Shown here: piece by piece, positions 56,223 through 64,000 of the stretch | Position numbering within the stretch: the first letter of the stretch is position 1 | How the letters are laid out: each line of letters opens with the position of its first letter | Source of the DNA: a beta proteobacterium L13 | GTDB taxonomy: Bacteria; Pseudomonadota; Gammaproteobacteria; Burkholderiales; Chromobacteriaceae | Direction: 5' to 3' | DNA length: 64,000 nucleotides | NCBI GenBank assembly: GCA_000335715.1 | Contig: AMYZ01000016.1 | Span: forward strand, 1 to 64,000 | The notes under the pieces: model-generated | What the model was told of the DNA's origin: nothing | Seen by the model: the letters and a program-made list of their open reading frames with translations, nothing else | Databases searched by the model: none | Translations under genes and position numbers: made by a program

Positions 56223-57089
56223 ATGATTTTAAGCATGACAGGCTTTGCCTCTACCACCCGTGAATTCCCGGGTGGCCTGTTATCCATCGAGCTGCGTGCG
56301 GTCAACCACCGCTATCTTGACGTGCAAATGCGTCTGCCGGAAGAGCTGCGCATCATCGAACCACAATTGCGCGAGCTGATCGGCGGCCGCGTTACCCGTG
56401 GCAAGGTAGAGTGCCGCATTGGCCTGAACCAGACCGATAGCGACACCCCCCAGCTGGAGCTGAACCGCGACACAGTACAGCGCCTGCTGGCCGTCAGCGC
56501 CGAAGTCCGCGAGCTGGCCCCACAGGTGCGCGACCTGGGCATGGGCGAGCTGTTGCGCTGGCCTGGCGTACTCAAGTCGAACTCGCTGGCACCAGAAGTA
56601 TTACACCAGCTGTGCCTGGAAGGCCTGAACGCCGTACTGGGCGACTTCCGCGACACCCGAGCACGCGAAGGCAGCAAACTGGCCCAGGTACTGCTAGACC
56701 GCATCAGCGGTATGGACCACATTATCGCAGAGGTCAAACCACGCCTGCCGGTGATTCTGGAAGCATACCGCACCAGGTTGGCCGCACGCCTGCAAGAAGC
56801 GCTGGGCAATGTAGACGACGACCGCATCAAGCAGGAGTTTGCCCTGTTTGCCCAGAAGATCGACGTCGACGAAGAGCTGGAACGCCTGACCACGCATCTG
56901 GCCGAAGTACGCCGCATCCTGAAAACCGGTGGCCAGGTGGGCAAACGCCTAGACTTCCTGATGCAGGAACTGAACCGCGAAGCCAATACCCTGGGCTCCA
57001 AGTCGGTATCTACCGAAACCACCCAGGCCTCGGTAGAGCTGAAAGTGCTGATCGAACAGATGCGCGAGCAAATTCAGAACGTGGAATAA
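56223..57089 (+). CDS. YicC family endoribonuclease
   Basis: A 288-residue YicC/YloC protein. The N-terminal MTGFASTTREFPGGLLSIELRAVNHRYLDVQMRLPEELR and C-terminal GKRLDFLMQELNREANTLGSKSVSTE are diagnostic. Members are RNA-cleaving proteins implicated in small RNA decay. GGGAG lies upstream of the ATG at 56223. Its neighbourhood with rph is conserved in many bacteria. One copy of the dispersed word (56776) encodes RLAA. Confidence 0.94.
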   Translation: MILSMTGFASTTREFPGGLLSIELRAVNHRYLDVQMRLPEELRIIEPQLRELIGGRVTRGKVECRIGLNQTDSDTPQLELNRDTVQRLLAVSAEVRELAPQVRDLGMGELLRWPGVLKSNSLAPEVLHQLCLEGLNAVLGDFRDTRAREGSKLAQVLLDRISGMDHIIAEVKPRLPVILEAYRTRLAARLQEALGNVDDDRIKQEFALFAQKIDVDEELERLTTHLAEVRRILKTGGQVGKRLDFLMQELNREANTLGSKSVSTETTQASVELKVLIEQMREQIQNVE

Positions 57090-57110
57090 GCACGTAGCGT
57101 ACCCGGCAAG

Positions 57111-57143
57111 TAACAAGGCCGCCCGTGACGGGCGGCCTTGTTA
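57111..57143. terminator. Bidirectional hairpin between yicC and the dehydrogenase gene
   Basis: A perfect 15-bp stem TAACAAGGCCGCCCG / CGGGCGGCCTTGTTA with loop TGA, between convergent genes. No long T run follows. Confidence 0.7.
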
Positions 57144-57146
57144 CCA

Positions 57147-58016
57147 TCAGGCGTTATCCACCCAGATCAGGCGGGCAATGGCGGACGAGTCCAGCTCGCC
57201 TTCGCCGTTGGCTACCAGCTGGCTGATCAGCCCGGCCACGCGCTCGGCCTCGGGCAGGCGGATGCCCAGCTCACGTGCAGTATCCAGCACAATGCCCATA
57301 TCTTTCTGGTGCAGCTTGGCCTTGAAGCCGGGGGCGTAGTTGTCGTCAATCATGCGCTGGCCATGCACATCCAGCACCTTGCTGCCGGCAAAACCGTCCA
57401 GCAGCGCCTGGCGTACCGGCGCCGGGTCCACACCGCAGGCGTGTGCCAGCTTCATCACCTCGGCGACTGCCGCAATACCGACACCTACCGCAATCTGGTT
57501 ACACGCCTTGGCTACCTGGCCTGCACCGCTAGCGCCGATATGGGTAATTGTCTTGCCCATGGCGGCCAGTACCGGGCGTACCTTGTCCAGTGCTGCTGCG
57601 TCGCCTCCTACCATGATGGTGAGGGTGCCGTTGATAGCGCCGACTTCACCACCGGACACCGGGCAATCCAGAAAGCTGATACCGCGGGCAGCAAGGTTGG
57701 CCGCAATGTCGCGGGCACCGATGGGCGAGATGGTGCTCATGTCGATACACACCAGCCCCGGGCGCGCGGTGCTGACTACACCATCGTCGGCCAATAGTAG
57801 CGCTGCCACGTCGGCGGTATCGGACACATTGGTGATCAGCACATCCACGCTTGCGGCCAACTCGGCCACGCTGGGTACCCAGTGCGCACCATCGTCTATC
57901 AGGCTGGCGGCGGCTTCCGGGCGGCGTGCCCATACTGCCACCTCGAATCCGGCGCGCAGGAGGTTGCTGACGCAGGGGCGTCCCATGATGCCCAGACCGA
58001 TGTATCCCACTTTCAT
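57147..58016 (-). CDS. NAD(P)-dependent beta-hydroxyacid dehydrogenase (GlxR/GarR-like)
   Basis: 289 residues of the 3-hydroxyisobutyrate dehydrogenase family. The dinucleotide-binding GYIGLGIMGRP is at 4-14, DCPVSGGEVGAINGTLTIMVGG is the substrate-binding signature, and GASGAGQVAKACNQ includes the catalytic lysine. Tartronate semialdehyde (2-hydroxy-3-oxopropionate) is the most likely substrate but cannot be settled. Oddly, its ATG overlaps by 4 bases the stop of a flagellar-type gene, so it may be expressed with the flagellar operon. Two dispersed words lie inside (57695, 57852). Confidence 0.9.
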   Translation of the reverse strand: MKVGYIGLGIMGRPCVSNLLRAGFEVAVWARRPEAAASLIDDGAHWVPSVAELAASVDVLITNVSDTADVAALLLADDGVVSTARPGLVCIDMSTISPIGARDIAANLAARGISFLDCPVSGGEVGAINGTLTIMVGGDAAALDKVRPVLAAMGKTITHIGASGAGQVAKACNQIAVGVGIAAVAEVMKLAHACGVDPAPVRQALLDGFAGSKVLDVHGQRMIDDNYAPGFKAKLHQKDMGIVLDTARELGIRLPEAERVAGLISQLVANGEGELDSSAIARLIWVDNA

Positions 58017-58372
58017 TGTTTGGCTCCGTTATCTGCCGCGACGGCAACTGGGGGAGGCCGGCGCATGGCCAGCCATTGTGCAAAGTCGAGTTTTTCGCCT
58101 TTGGCGTGCTGTTCCAGGAAATAGACAAAAGCCAGTACCTCGGCCACGGCGCGGTAGAGCTCCGGCGGGATATGGCTGTCCAGATCGACCTGCATCAGCA
58201 GATTGACCAGTTCAGGCGAGTCGTGCACGAACACGCCAGCATCCTTGGCGTGCTCGATGATGCGCTCGGCGGTCTGGCCGTAGCCTTTGGCCACGACAGT
58301 CGGCGCGCTGGCGCCATCCTTGTATTTGAGCGCTACCGCAGAGCGGCGGCCATCAACCCGGACTGGCTTCAT
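58013..58372 (-). CDS. FlhB-like C-terminal domain protein
   Basis: 119 residues matching only the cytoplasmic domain of FlhB/YscU-type export switch proteins: AVALKYKDGASAPTVVAKGYGQTAERIIEHAKDAGVFVHDSPELVNLLMQ and IPPELYRAVAEVLAFVYFLEQ. There are no membrane helices, and the NPTH self-cleavage site is not present at the start (VDGRRSAVALKY). Such stand-alone proteins accompany fliK in several bacteria and may modulate export specificity. Its start overlaps the fliK end by 20 bases. Confidence 0.85.
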   Translation of the reverse strand: MKPVRVDGRRSAVALKYKDGASAPTVVAKGYGQTAERIIEHAKDAGVFVHDSPELVNLLMQVDLDSHIPPELYRAVAEVLAFVYFLEQHAKGEKLDFAQWLAMRRPPPVAVAADNGAKQ

Positions 58373-59849
58373 GTCTTACCTGCAGGCTAGCCAGCGCCAG
58401 ACCGGCGGCTTCCATGGAGCCGGCCAGTTGCTGACGGTATTCTTCGATCAGGGCTGCGGCCTCCGGGTTATCGGTATCAAAGGTGAGCTGTACCTGGTTA
58501 CCTACCAAGCGCAAGCGCGCCGCCAAGCCGCCCAGCGCCGGCAAGCTCATGGCCAGGCTGGTATGCCAGGCACGCATTTCTTGTTGGCCGTTGCCCTCGC
58601 GCTCGCCGCCCTGTTCCGGCTGAATCTGCCATTGTACCAGCTGGCCTGGCCAGGCTTGGCCGGTGTACATGAACTGGTGCTGCTCCAGGGTATCAAGCTG
58701 ACGCTGTACCAGGTGGCCCGCTTCAGGTGTCACGACGGGCTTGCCGGCACTCGCGTCGCCCGTCGTCAGCCGCGCCTGCGGCTCTTGTTTGAGCTCATCC
58801 AACGACAGGCGGCCATCGACCCAGGCTTTCTGGTGGGCTTCGTAGAATACCCCGCTCTTTTCAACCGTGGCCTTGAGGTGGGTTTCATGCGCTGGTGCCG
58901 GCTGTGCCGGGTCGGGCAGCAAAGCGGCCTGGCTGGCATGGGCACGCAACGCGGCAGGCATCGCGGCCAATCCTGCAGCCAGCCGGTTGGCAATGACATC
59001 CGACAGTGGTTTTCCTTCCAGCGGTGCAGCAGCAGGCAAGGCATTGGTCAGCGAGGCAGCGGCAGCCGTTGCGGTAGATCCCTGCGCGGTATTGCCGGAC
59101 GCCAACAAGCTGCTCAGATAGCGCGAAGCGGTACTAAACGATACAGGCGCAGACTTGTCGCTGGCAGCGGCTGGCGGCAGATTGACCTGGGTAAAGCTGA
59201 GTACCGGCTCGGTAGCGCGCACACGCAGCATTAATGGGTCGGCGCGCAGTGCCTGGCCATCGCCAGGCGCTTTCAGGGTAAACGCTGCATTCTTTACCAG
59301 AACGGCAGCGCTACCATCGGGCAGACGTTCTGCCACCCTGGCCATCACCCATTCGCCAGGCTGGAAAGCAGGTAGCTTGCCTTGTGGCTGGGTAAGGGTT
59401 TCCAGCTCGACACCCTCGCCGCCTGCGGCCAACTGCAGGGCCTGGGCCAAGGCCTGCGACTGCTTGGTGGTTGGCGTATCGGCAGGCGATGGCGCAGCTT
59501 TGAGATCATCCGCATCCAGCAGCAAGAAAGCCAGCGGCTGGGTAGTAGCCACCCGCAAACGCAGGTCTTCGCCTTGCAGCGTGGCCCCTTGCGGAACATT
59601 CAGCAGGAATGGTTCGCCTTTGATCTGTGCGGAGATGCGGCCATCCGGCAGGCGCTCGCTGATCTTGGCCAGAATGGTTTCGCCACCTTGCAGTACCGGC
59701 ATACGCGCCGGAGTGCTGCTGGCTTCCAGCAGTAAACGCCCCTGCTCTCGGCTAAGCTTGATTGCCTGTGCTGCACTAAGCGGGTTGCCGGCCAGCTCGG
59801 ATGTACCTGTCTGCAGGCCGGGCAAACCCTGGGAGAGTGGGGAGATCAT
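58353..59849 (-). CDS. fliK: Flagellar hook-length control protein FliK
   Basis: 498 residues, Ala/Gln-rich and weakly conserved for most of its length, as usual for FliK rulers. The C-terminal hook-control domain (about 405-490) reads SLPALGGLAARLRLVGNQVQLTFDTDNPEAAALIEEYRQQLAGSMEAAG. It controls hook length and the change of export specificity with FlhB. Its ATG overlaps the DUF2802 gene stop (ATGA). The name rests on the C-terminal domain and neighbours. Confidence 0.85.
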   Translation of the reverse strand: MISPLSQGLPGLQTGTSELAGNPLSAAQAIKLSREQGRLLLEASSTPARMPVLQGGETILAKISERLPDGRISAQIKGEPFLLNVPQGATLQGEDLRLRVATTQPLAFLLLDADDLKAAPSPADTPTTKQSQALAQALQLAAGGEGVELETLTQPQGKLPAFQPGEWVMARVAERLPDGSAAVLVKNAAFTLKAPGDGQALRADPLMLRVRATEPVLSFTQVNLPPAAASDKSAPVSFSTASRYLSSLLASGNTAQGSTATAAAASLTNALPAAAPLEGKPLSDVIANRLAAGLAAMPAALRAHASQAALLPDPAQPAPAHETHLKATVEKSGVFYEAHQKAWVDGRLSLDELKQEPQARLTTGDASAGKPVVTPEAGHLVQRQLDTLEQHQFMYTGQAWPGQLVQWQIQPEQGGEREGNGQQEMRAWHTSLAMSLPALGGLAARLRLVGNQVQLTFDTDNPEAAALIEEYRQQLAGSMEAAGLALASLQVRHEASPG

Positions 59850-60238
59850 GCAGTAGGACTATTGCGGTACAAGGAAAGTATTAGCTCGGCCTCGCTGCGC
59901 GAGATACCGCAGCGTTCGGCCACATCAACCGTAGAAAAACCGCGCTTGAACAGCTCGATTGCCTGGTTGTAAGGGCTGGCACCCTCACTGGTAGCTAGCG
60001 GCTGCTGGCGAGCCTGCGTCCTGACAGGTGGGGGGGCTACGATGGCGTCGGCACGCGGCGCCGCAGGTAACTCTTGCACTGTGCGCTGCAAGGCGCTGAT
60101 TTGCCGCTGCAAGTGGTCAAATGTGCTTGCCTCAACCCTGCGTTCGGACTCCATCATGTCAATACGACGCCAGAGCCAGAACACAATGCCGGACTGCAGC
60201 ACGACAATCAAAAATAACAGCCAATCGGTGGTATTCAT
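59846..60238 (-). CDS. DUF2802 family membrane protein
   Basis: 130 residues: one membrane helix (about 5-22), a coiled-coil-like segment with HLQRQISALQRTVQEL, a Pro-rich linker and a C-terminal helix-turn-helix-like motif, NQAIELFKRGFSTVDVAERCGISRSEAELILSLY, characteristic of DUF2802. Members lie in flagellar operons; role unknown. The ATG at 60238 (MNTTDWLLF) is chosen so that the helix is at the N-terminus. Confidence 0.8.
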   Translation of the reverse strand: MNTTDWLLFLIVVLQSGIVFWLWRRIDMMESERRVEASTFDHLQRQISALQRTVQELPAAPRADAIVAPPPVRTQARQQPLATSEGASPYNQAIELFKRGFSTVDVAERCGISRSEAELILSLYRNSPTA

Positions 60239-60280
60239 CACAGGCTCCGGAGTCTGAGCAGCCAAAACAGCAGCGGAAGC

Positions 60281-60595
60281 CTAGCGGTATACGGTAGATA
60301 TCTTCTGCTGCTGGCGTAAACTCTGCAGCATCTCGGAAAGCTCGTGATGACGGCTGGCAACCAGCTTTTCCATCTGTTGATTTTGCTGCAGGGTTTCTAT
60401 CAATATGGCACGTGTTTGCTCATCCAGCGCGTCGACTTGCAAGCTTTCACGAAGACGGGCAAAGCATGGGTCGCGTTGCTCATCCAGCAACAACCAAGCC
60501 TCCCAGTCTTCGCGCTGTGCCACCGCCAGCATCTGAGCAGTGAGCTCTGAATAACGCGACAATATTGCAGTATCCCAGCCAGCCATCTCAGACAT
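60281..60595 (-). CDS. fliT: Flagellar protein FliT
   Basis: 104 residues, mostly helical. FliT is the export chaperone for FliD and in enterics also restrains FlhDC. Identity rests on size, the pattern SRYSELTAQMLAVAQREDWEAWLLL with its N-terminal helix, and position directly after fliS, whose stop lies 5 bases inside the fliT start region (8-base overlap). The ATG at 60595 is preferred over an upstream TTG. Confidence 0.8.
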   Translation of the reverse strand: MSEMAGWDTAILSRYSELTAQMLAVAQREDWEAWLLLDEQRDPCFARLRESLQVDALDEQTRAILIETLQQNQQMEKLVASRHHELSEMLQSLRQQQKISTVYR

Positions 60596-61010
60596 GCCCA
60601 ACCCGGTGCCCAGCCCCCTGCATCTTGTCCAGCTGTTTCCAGGCGCCTAGCAGATCTTCAAGCAACAAAATCACTTCATCCAGTATTTCTGCATCATTTT
60701 TCAGGTTGGCGACGCCGAGGCGGTGCTTCATATAGAGGTATAACTCGCGTAGATTGGAAGTTACCTCACCGCCTTTTTCGAGATTAAGCACCGTATCCAG
60801 ACCGTTGATGATATCCAGGCCTTTACCGATGAGTTTGCCTTTTGCAATGTAGTTGTTACGCGCAATCTCGCCCTGAGCCTTGCGCAGAGCCGAAATGGCA
60901 CCTTCGTACAACATCACGATCAAACCGACAGGGCTAGCCCCATACACGGAGGCCTCGAGAGCATCCGATTGGTACGCCTTGTTCAATTGCTGCAATGCCA
61001 GTCGATTCAT
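60588..61010 (-). CDS. fliS: Flagellar export chaperone FliS
   Basis: A 140-residue four-helix chaperone for flagellin. ALQQLNKAYQ at the N-terminus, SPVGLIVMLYEGAISALRKAQ and NLRELYLYMKHRLGVANL are conserved segments that cradle the flagellin C-terminus. It follows fliD by 30 bases and overlaps fliT. Confidence 0.94.
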   Translation of the reverse strand: MNRLALQQLNKAYQSDALEASVYGASPVGLIVMLYEGAISALRKAQGEIARNNYIAKGKLIGKGLDIINGLDTVLNLEKGGEVTSNLRELYLYMKHRLGVANLKNDAEILDEVILLLEDLLGAWKQLDKMQGAGHRVGHV

Positions 61011-61040
61011 TTATTATCACCCTACCGTATCTTATTAAAA

Positions 61041-62444
61041 TCAACGAAGCATTGAGGCCATATAGTTGCTTTGGTTCTTCATCTTGGCCAAAGCTGCATC
61101 CAGTGCGGAAAACTGCGTCAGATAACGCTTCTGCATCATGTCCAGGCGTGCCTGAATCTGGTCTTGCTTCTGCTTTTCGTACGTTACTTGTTGATTCAGG
61201 CTGTCGGTACGGACCTGCACCATGCCATCCGGGCCCATCATTTTATTGATTTTGGCATTCAGACGATCCGCATAACCGTCCGTATTGCTATTGCTGAACA
61301 ACTTGTACACAGCAGCGCTATCCCTGTTTAGTGCTTTCTTGAACTCTTCACTATCCAGCTTGAGCGCGCCATCTTTTTGTATAGAAATGCCTGCTTGGGA
61401 CAAGAACCCAAGGCCTGACTCCAGTGAGACGCCAGCAATACCTATAGATAACTCAGACGTTATATCCTGCATCATCATGCGGGCACCATTATCAAGACGA
61501 ACCGCAGTGCCGATTACTTTACCATCGGCATCGGTGACCTGATTGCTGCCCTGCTTGTACATGCTATCGACTTGGGTTTTGATCTTGTTGAAACCGTCGA
61601 CGAATGCCTGCACATTCTTGATGACTGCATCATCATCACGAGTCACGGTCACCGTGGCGGTGCCGGTCTTGTACAGGTTCAACTCCAGGCCGGTCAATGC
61701 CTCGGTTACCTTGTTGGAGGAAGCGGTAATAGCCACCCCGTTGACCGTAAACTGCGCATCACTCGGCGCAGAGGTGCGCTTGGCCAGGTTGGCCGCATTA
61801 GTACTGCCGCGATCAAAATCCAGGAATCCCAGGCCTAAAGCAGCACCACCCGTCACAGAGAAGGCACCGTCATTCCCTGCCTTTTTACTGCTCAAAGCCA
61901 GCTTGTAGCCATCGGCACCGCTATTGACGACCGAAGCCGTCACATCACCGCCTTTGGCATTGATGGCATCGCTAATCGATTGCAGCGAAGCATTAGCACC
62001 GATCGTGACATTAAGTGTCGTGCCAGACCCGAATGCAATACTCAGATCACCACCGGTGGTATTACCCAAATCTTGGGTATTAGACGTGATCTTGCCAGTG
62101 CTACCGTTGTAGCTAGTCAGCGCCAGCGTTTGCGCCGCTGCCAGCGAAGTGACATTGACCACATAGGTACCTGCAGCTGCGGTAGCGCCCGCCGTACCTT
62201 TCACTGTGCTGGCATCGCTGCTGTCAGTTTTACTGGCATTCAGGGCGGAACCAGAAATCAAGCCACGCAGCGACGTCTGAAATTCGGACAGCGTAGACTT
62301 TAACTTGCCTAACGAGGATATCTGGTTGTTGTAAGCACTGATGCGGTTCTTGCTCGACGTCATGGGCGCCTGTTCCAGCGAAATCAGCTGGGATACCAGG
62401 CCCTGTACGTCAAAGTTGCTACCGGCGGTGGTGATTGCGGCCAT
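61041..62444 (-). CDS. fliD: Flagellar filament cap protein FliD
   Basis: 467 residues. The N-terminal NFDVQGLVSQLISLEQAPM and C-terminal TQFSALDAALAKMKNQSNYMASML are the helical D0/D1 ends of the cap protein, with the variable domains between. It caps the growing filament and guides flagellin folding. GGGAG precedes the ATG at 62444. A dispersed word (61787) encodes NAANLAK. Confidence 0.95.
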   Translation of the reverse strand: MAAITTAGSNFDVQGLVSQLISLEQAPMTSSKNRISAYNNQISSLGKLKSTLSEFQTSLRGLISGSALNASKTDSSDASTVKGTAGATAAAGTYVVNVTSLAAAQTLALTSYNGSTGKITSNTQDLGNTTGGDLSIAFGSGTTLNVTIGANASLQSISDAINAKGGDVTASVVNSGADGYKLALSSKKAGNDGAFSVTGGAALGLGFLDFDRGSTNAANLAKRTSAPSDAQFTVNGVAITASSNKVTEALTGLELNLYKTGTATVTVTRDDDAVIKNVQAFVDGFNKIKTQVDSMYKQGSNQVTDADGKVIGTAVRLDNGARMMMQDITSELSIGIAGVSLESGLGFLSQAGISIQKDGALKLDSEEFKKALNRDSAAVYKLFSNSNTDGYADRLNAKINKMMGPDGMVQVRTDSLNQQVTYEKQKQDQIQARLDMMQKRYLTQFSALDAALAKMKNQSNYMASMLR

Positions 62445-62459
62445 GATCTACTCCCGAGG

Positions 62460-62882
62460 CTATGCCTCGTCGTGCAGCAAGATACTGCGAAAATCCTCTA
62501 TGGCCTTCGCAATACGAATAACTTCAGGTGAAGGAATCTGTCTGATAACTTCCTTGCTGCTTCTGTCTACTACCTTGACAATCTGCATTTGGGTATCGTC
62601 GTCTACCGAAAACTGCAGATCACCTTTATAAAGTTTTACCGTGTCGTTCAGCTTTTTGATGGCATCGGCCAAATCTGACTGACTGAACGCCTGCTGGTCA
62701 GCTTTGCTTTTCGCCTGCTCTTTTGCTTCCGCTTCTTTAACACCGCTGACTGCCTTAAGCGTTTCAGGCGTAACAGTGGCCGCAACTTCCCCATCACTAG
62801 AGAGTTGTTGCGGTAACTCTACCTGTTGCTTGGCAGTGAGGCCCAGAGGTTGAAAACCGCCGGTTACTGATCCAATTTGCAT
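62460..62882 (-). CDS. flaG: FlaG family protein
   Basis: 140 residues. The C-terminal 70 residues are FlaG: LNDTVKLYKGDLQFSVDDDTQMQIVKVVDRSSKEVIRQIPSPEVIRIAKAI. The N-terminal half is low in complexity and rich in Ala, Lys, Glu and Gln. FlaG homologues affect filament length; its place between fliC and fliD is standard in polar flagellates. Confidence 0.93.
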   Translation of the reverse strand: MQIGSVTGGFQPLGLTAKQQVELPQQLSSDGEVAATVTPETLKAVSGVKEAEAKEQAKSKADQQAFSQSDLADAIKKLNDTVKLYKGDLQFSVDDDTQMQIVKVVDRSSKEVIRQIPSPEVIRIAKAIEDFRSILLHDEA

Positions 62883-62895
62883 GACAAGTACCTCG

Positions 62896-62940
62896 TAAAA
62901 AGGACTCCCTCCTACAGCATAATCCAGACTATAGGAGGGA
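62896..62940 (-). terminator. Terminator or attenuator after fliC
   Basis: Inverted repeat TCCCTCCTA (62906-62914) / TAGGAGGGA (62932-62940) followed, after four bases, by T5 on the minus strand. It separates the flagellin transcript from flaG-fliD. Confidence 0.7.
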
Positions 62941-62956
62941 AACCACTTTTCTCACC

Positions 62957-63796
62957 TTAGCGCAACAGGGACAAAGCAGCCTGCGGCACGGTGTTGGCCT
63001 GACCCAGAATTGCCGTACCAGCCTGTTGCAGGATCTGGTTACGAGTCAGCTGGGCAGTCTCAGATGCAAAGTCGGTATCAATGATACGGCTCTTCGATGC
63101 ACTGAGGTTCTCTACGTAGTTTTGTGTATTGGCAATCACAGCCTCAAAACGGTTCTGAATCGAACCAAATGTGGCGCGAGTGTTGGTTACCGTCGAAATG
63201 GCGTTATCCAGGGCCGAAATGGCTGCCGAAGCTGCAGCAGAAGTCGTAACCGAGATGGTACCAGTGGCAGTCAGGTCAGAGCTGAAGCCCTTGATACTGG
63301 ACATTTCAACGCCGGTTGTGGTGACTTGGTTGTTAGTTGTACCGGAAGCGCCTACCTGGAAGGTAATGCTGGAACCACCGGACAACAGCGCAGTACCGTT
63401 GAAGTTGGTGGTGGTAATGATACGGGAAACTTCCTGGGTAAGCTGGTCAACCTCTTTCTGCAGCTGGGAGCGGTTGTCGTTCGAAATGGAACCGTTGGCC
63501 GCCTGCACTGCAATTTCGCGAATCCGCTGCAGGTTGTTGCCAACCTGACCCAGCGCGCCTTCAGCCGTTTGAGCTACCGAAATACCGTCGTAGGCATTAC
63601 GGATACCTTGGCTGTTACCACGAATCTGCGAGGCCAAGCCTTCGGAAACCGCCAAACCAGCCGCGTCATCCTTGGCAGAGTTTACGCGCAAGCCGGAAGA
63701 CAGCTTTTGCAGGGAAGAAGCCAGTGCCGAGTTGGACTGGTTCAAATTGCGCTGCGCATTAAGCGAGGCAATGTTGCTGTTTACAATGATAGGCAT
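62957..63796 (-). CDS. fliC: Flagellin
   Basis: 279 residues. The N-terminal VNSNIASLNAQRNLNQSNSA and C-terminal AQLTRNQILQQAGTAILGQANTVPQAALSLLR form the conserved D0/D1 helices; the central variable part is only about 50 residues, so this is a small flagellin without large exposed domains. GGAG lies 8 bases upstream of the ATG, and a sigma-28-type promoter lies about 75 bases upstream. A second flagellin gene may lie just beyond the window, since a terminator on the same strand is seen at 63931-63960. Confidence 0.97.
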   Translation of the reverse strand: MPIIVNSNIASLNAQRNLNQSNSALASSLQKLSSGLRVNSAKDDAAGLAVSEGLASQIRGNSQGIRNAYDGISVAQTAEGALGQVGNNLQRIREIAVQAANGSISNDNRSQLQKEVDQLTQEVSRIITTTNFNGTALLSGGSSITFQVGASGTTNNQVTTTGVEMSSIKGFSSDLTATGTISVTTSAAASAAISALDNAISTVTNTRATFGSIQNRFEAVIANTQNYVENLSASKSRIIDTDFASETAQLTRNQILQQAGTAILGQANTVPQAALSLLR

Positions 63797-63871
63797 TTTT
63801 AAACTCCGTTATTATGGCGACTTGGTTCGGAAGCGAGCTCCCCGGGTTTTGATACCAATCGCTCTAACGCT

Positions 63872-63898
63872 CTATCGTCAGTTCTTTAGGACTCTTGA
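63872..63898 (-). promoter_or_regulatory. Sigma-28 (FliA) type promoter of fliC
   Basis: On the minus strand: TCAAGAGT, 11 bases, GACGATAG. The sigma-28 consensus is TAAAGTTT-N11-GCCGATAA, so the spacing is exact with about 5 of 8 and 6 of 8 matches. It lies about 75 bases before the fliC ATG. Confidence 0.7.
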
Positions 63899-63930
63899 GC
63901 CCTTTTTTTAAAAACTTCAAAAAAAATCCC

Positions 63931-63960
63931 AAAAAAAATCCCTGGCTTTGCAGCCAGGGA
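63931..63960 (-). terminator. Terminator of an unseen upstream gene
   Basis: TCCCTGGCT / AGCCAGGGA stem with loop TTGC, followed on the minus strand by T8. It must end a minus-strand gene that lies beyond the right edge, possibly another flagellin. Confidence 0.9.
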
Positions 63961-64000
63961 CACAGGTACCAAATCAGGTGATGTATATCGTTGTCGAACT

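Overview
The window looks like chromosomal DNA of a motile, aerobic, Gram-negative betaproteobacterium. The order tpiA-secG-tRNA-Leu-nuoABCDEFGHIJKLMN-DUF2818, tandem HtrB/LpxL-type acyltransferases, polar-flagellum genes with flaG/fliD/fliS/fliT, and an S-adenosylhomocysteine (SAH) riboswitch before ahcY together suggest the order Neisseriales, perhaps Chromobacteriaceae. The genus is inference; no rRNA or species marker is present.

Layout. 1-500: tail of an IS3-family transposase and two identical tRNA-Phe genes. 1.3-5.0 kb: tyrosine catabolism (hppD, an FAH-family hydrolase, maiA) divergent from an Lrp/AsnC regulator. 5.1-7.0: a GAF-GGDEF membrane protein. 7.0-11.0: methyl cycle (metF, ahcY behind an SAH riboswitch, metK). 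11.0-12.8: two lipid A acyltransferases. 13.0-29.1: the 14-gene complex I operon with DUF2818, tRNA-Leu, secG and tpiA, all on the minus strand. 29.2-34.7: phosphate uptake (pstSCAB behind a candidate Pho box, then a PiT transporter). 34.8-45.2: recG, DUF2147, phzF-like, sstT, an 880-base gene-free stretch, a DUF2314 protein, ridA, hemW, rdgB, dusA. 45.6-53.2: a signalling block (degenerate HD-GYP, Aer-like PAS protein without a chemotaxis domain, intact HD-GYP, Aer-like chemoreceptor, RstA/RstB-like two-component pair). 53.3-57.1: a tiny Lys/Ala-rich exported protein, rph, PP2C phosphatase, Ser/Thr kinase, yicC. 57.1-64.0: a beta-hydroxyacid dehydrogenase, then flagellar genes (FlhB-like, fliK, DUF2802, fliT, fliS, fliD, flaG, fliC with a sigma-28-type promoter).

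The most striking signal is not a gene. The 10-mer GTTGGCCGCA (usually GGTTGGCCGCA) or its complement occurs about 38 times by my reading, roughly once per 1.7 kb, where about 0.1 would be expected by chance. It lies on both strands, inside genes in all three reading frames and between genes, sometimes as close inverted pairs or as an 18-20 bp perfect palindrome. Density, orientation balance and inverted pairing resemble the DNA uptake sequences of Neisseria, but the sequence is unrelated to GCCGTCTGAA and lacks its CTG core. I propose it as a candidate DNA uptake sequence or other genome-wide recognition word.

The genes are otherwise mostly conserved housekeeping functions: respiration, methionine/SAM recycling, phosphate import and motility. 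The signalling block from 45.6 to 53.2 kb is the least ordinary protein-coding region.
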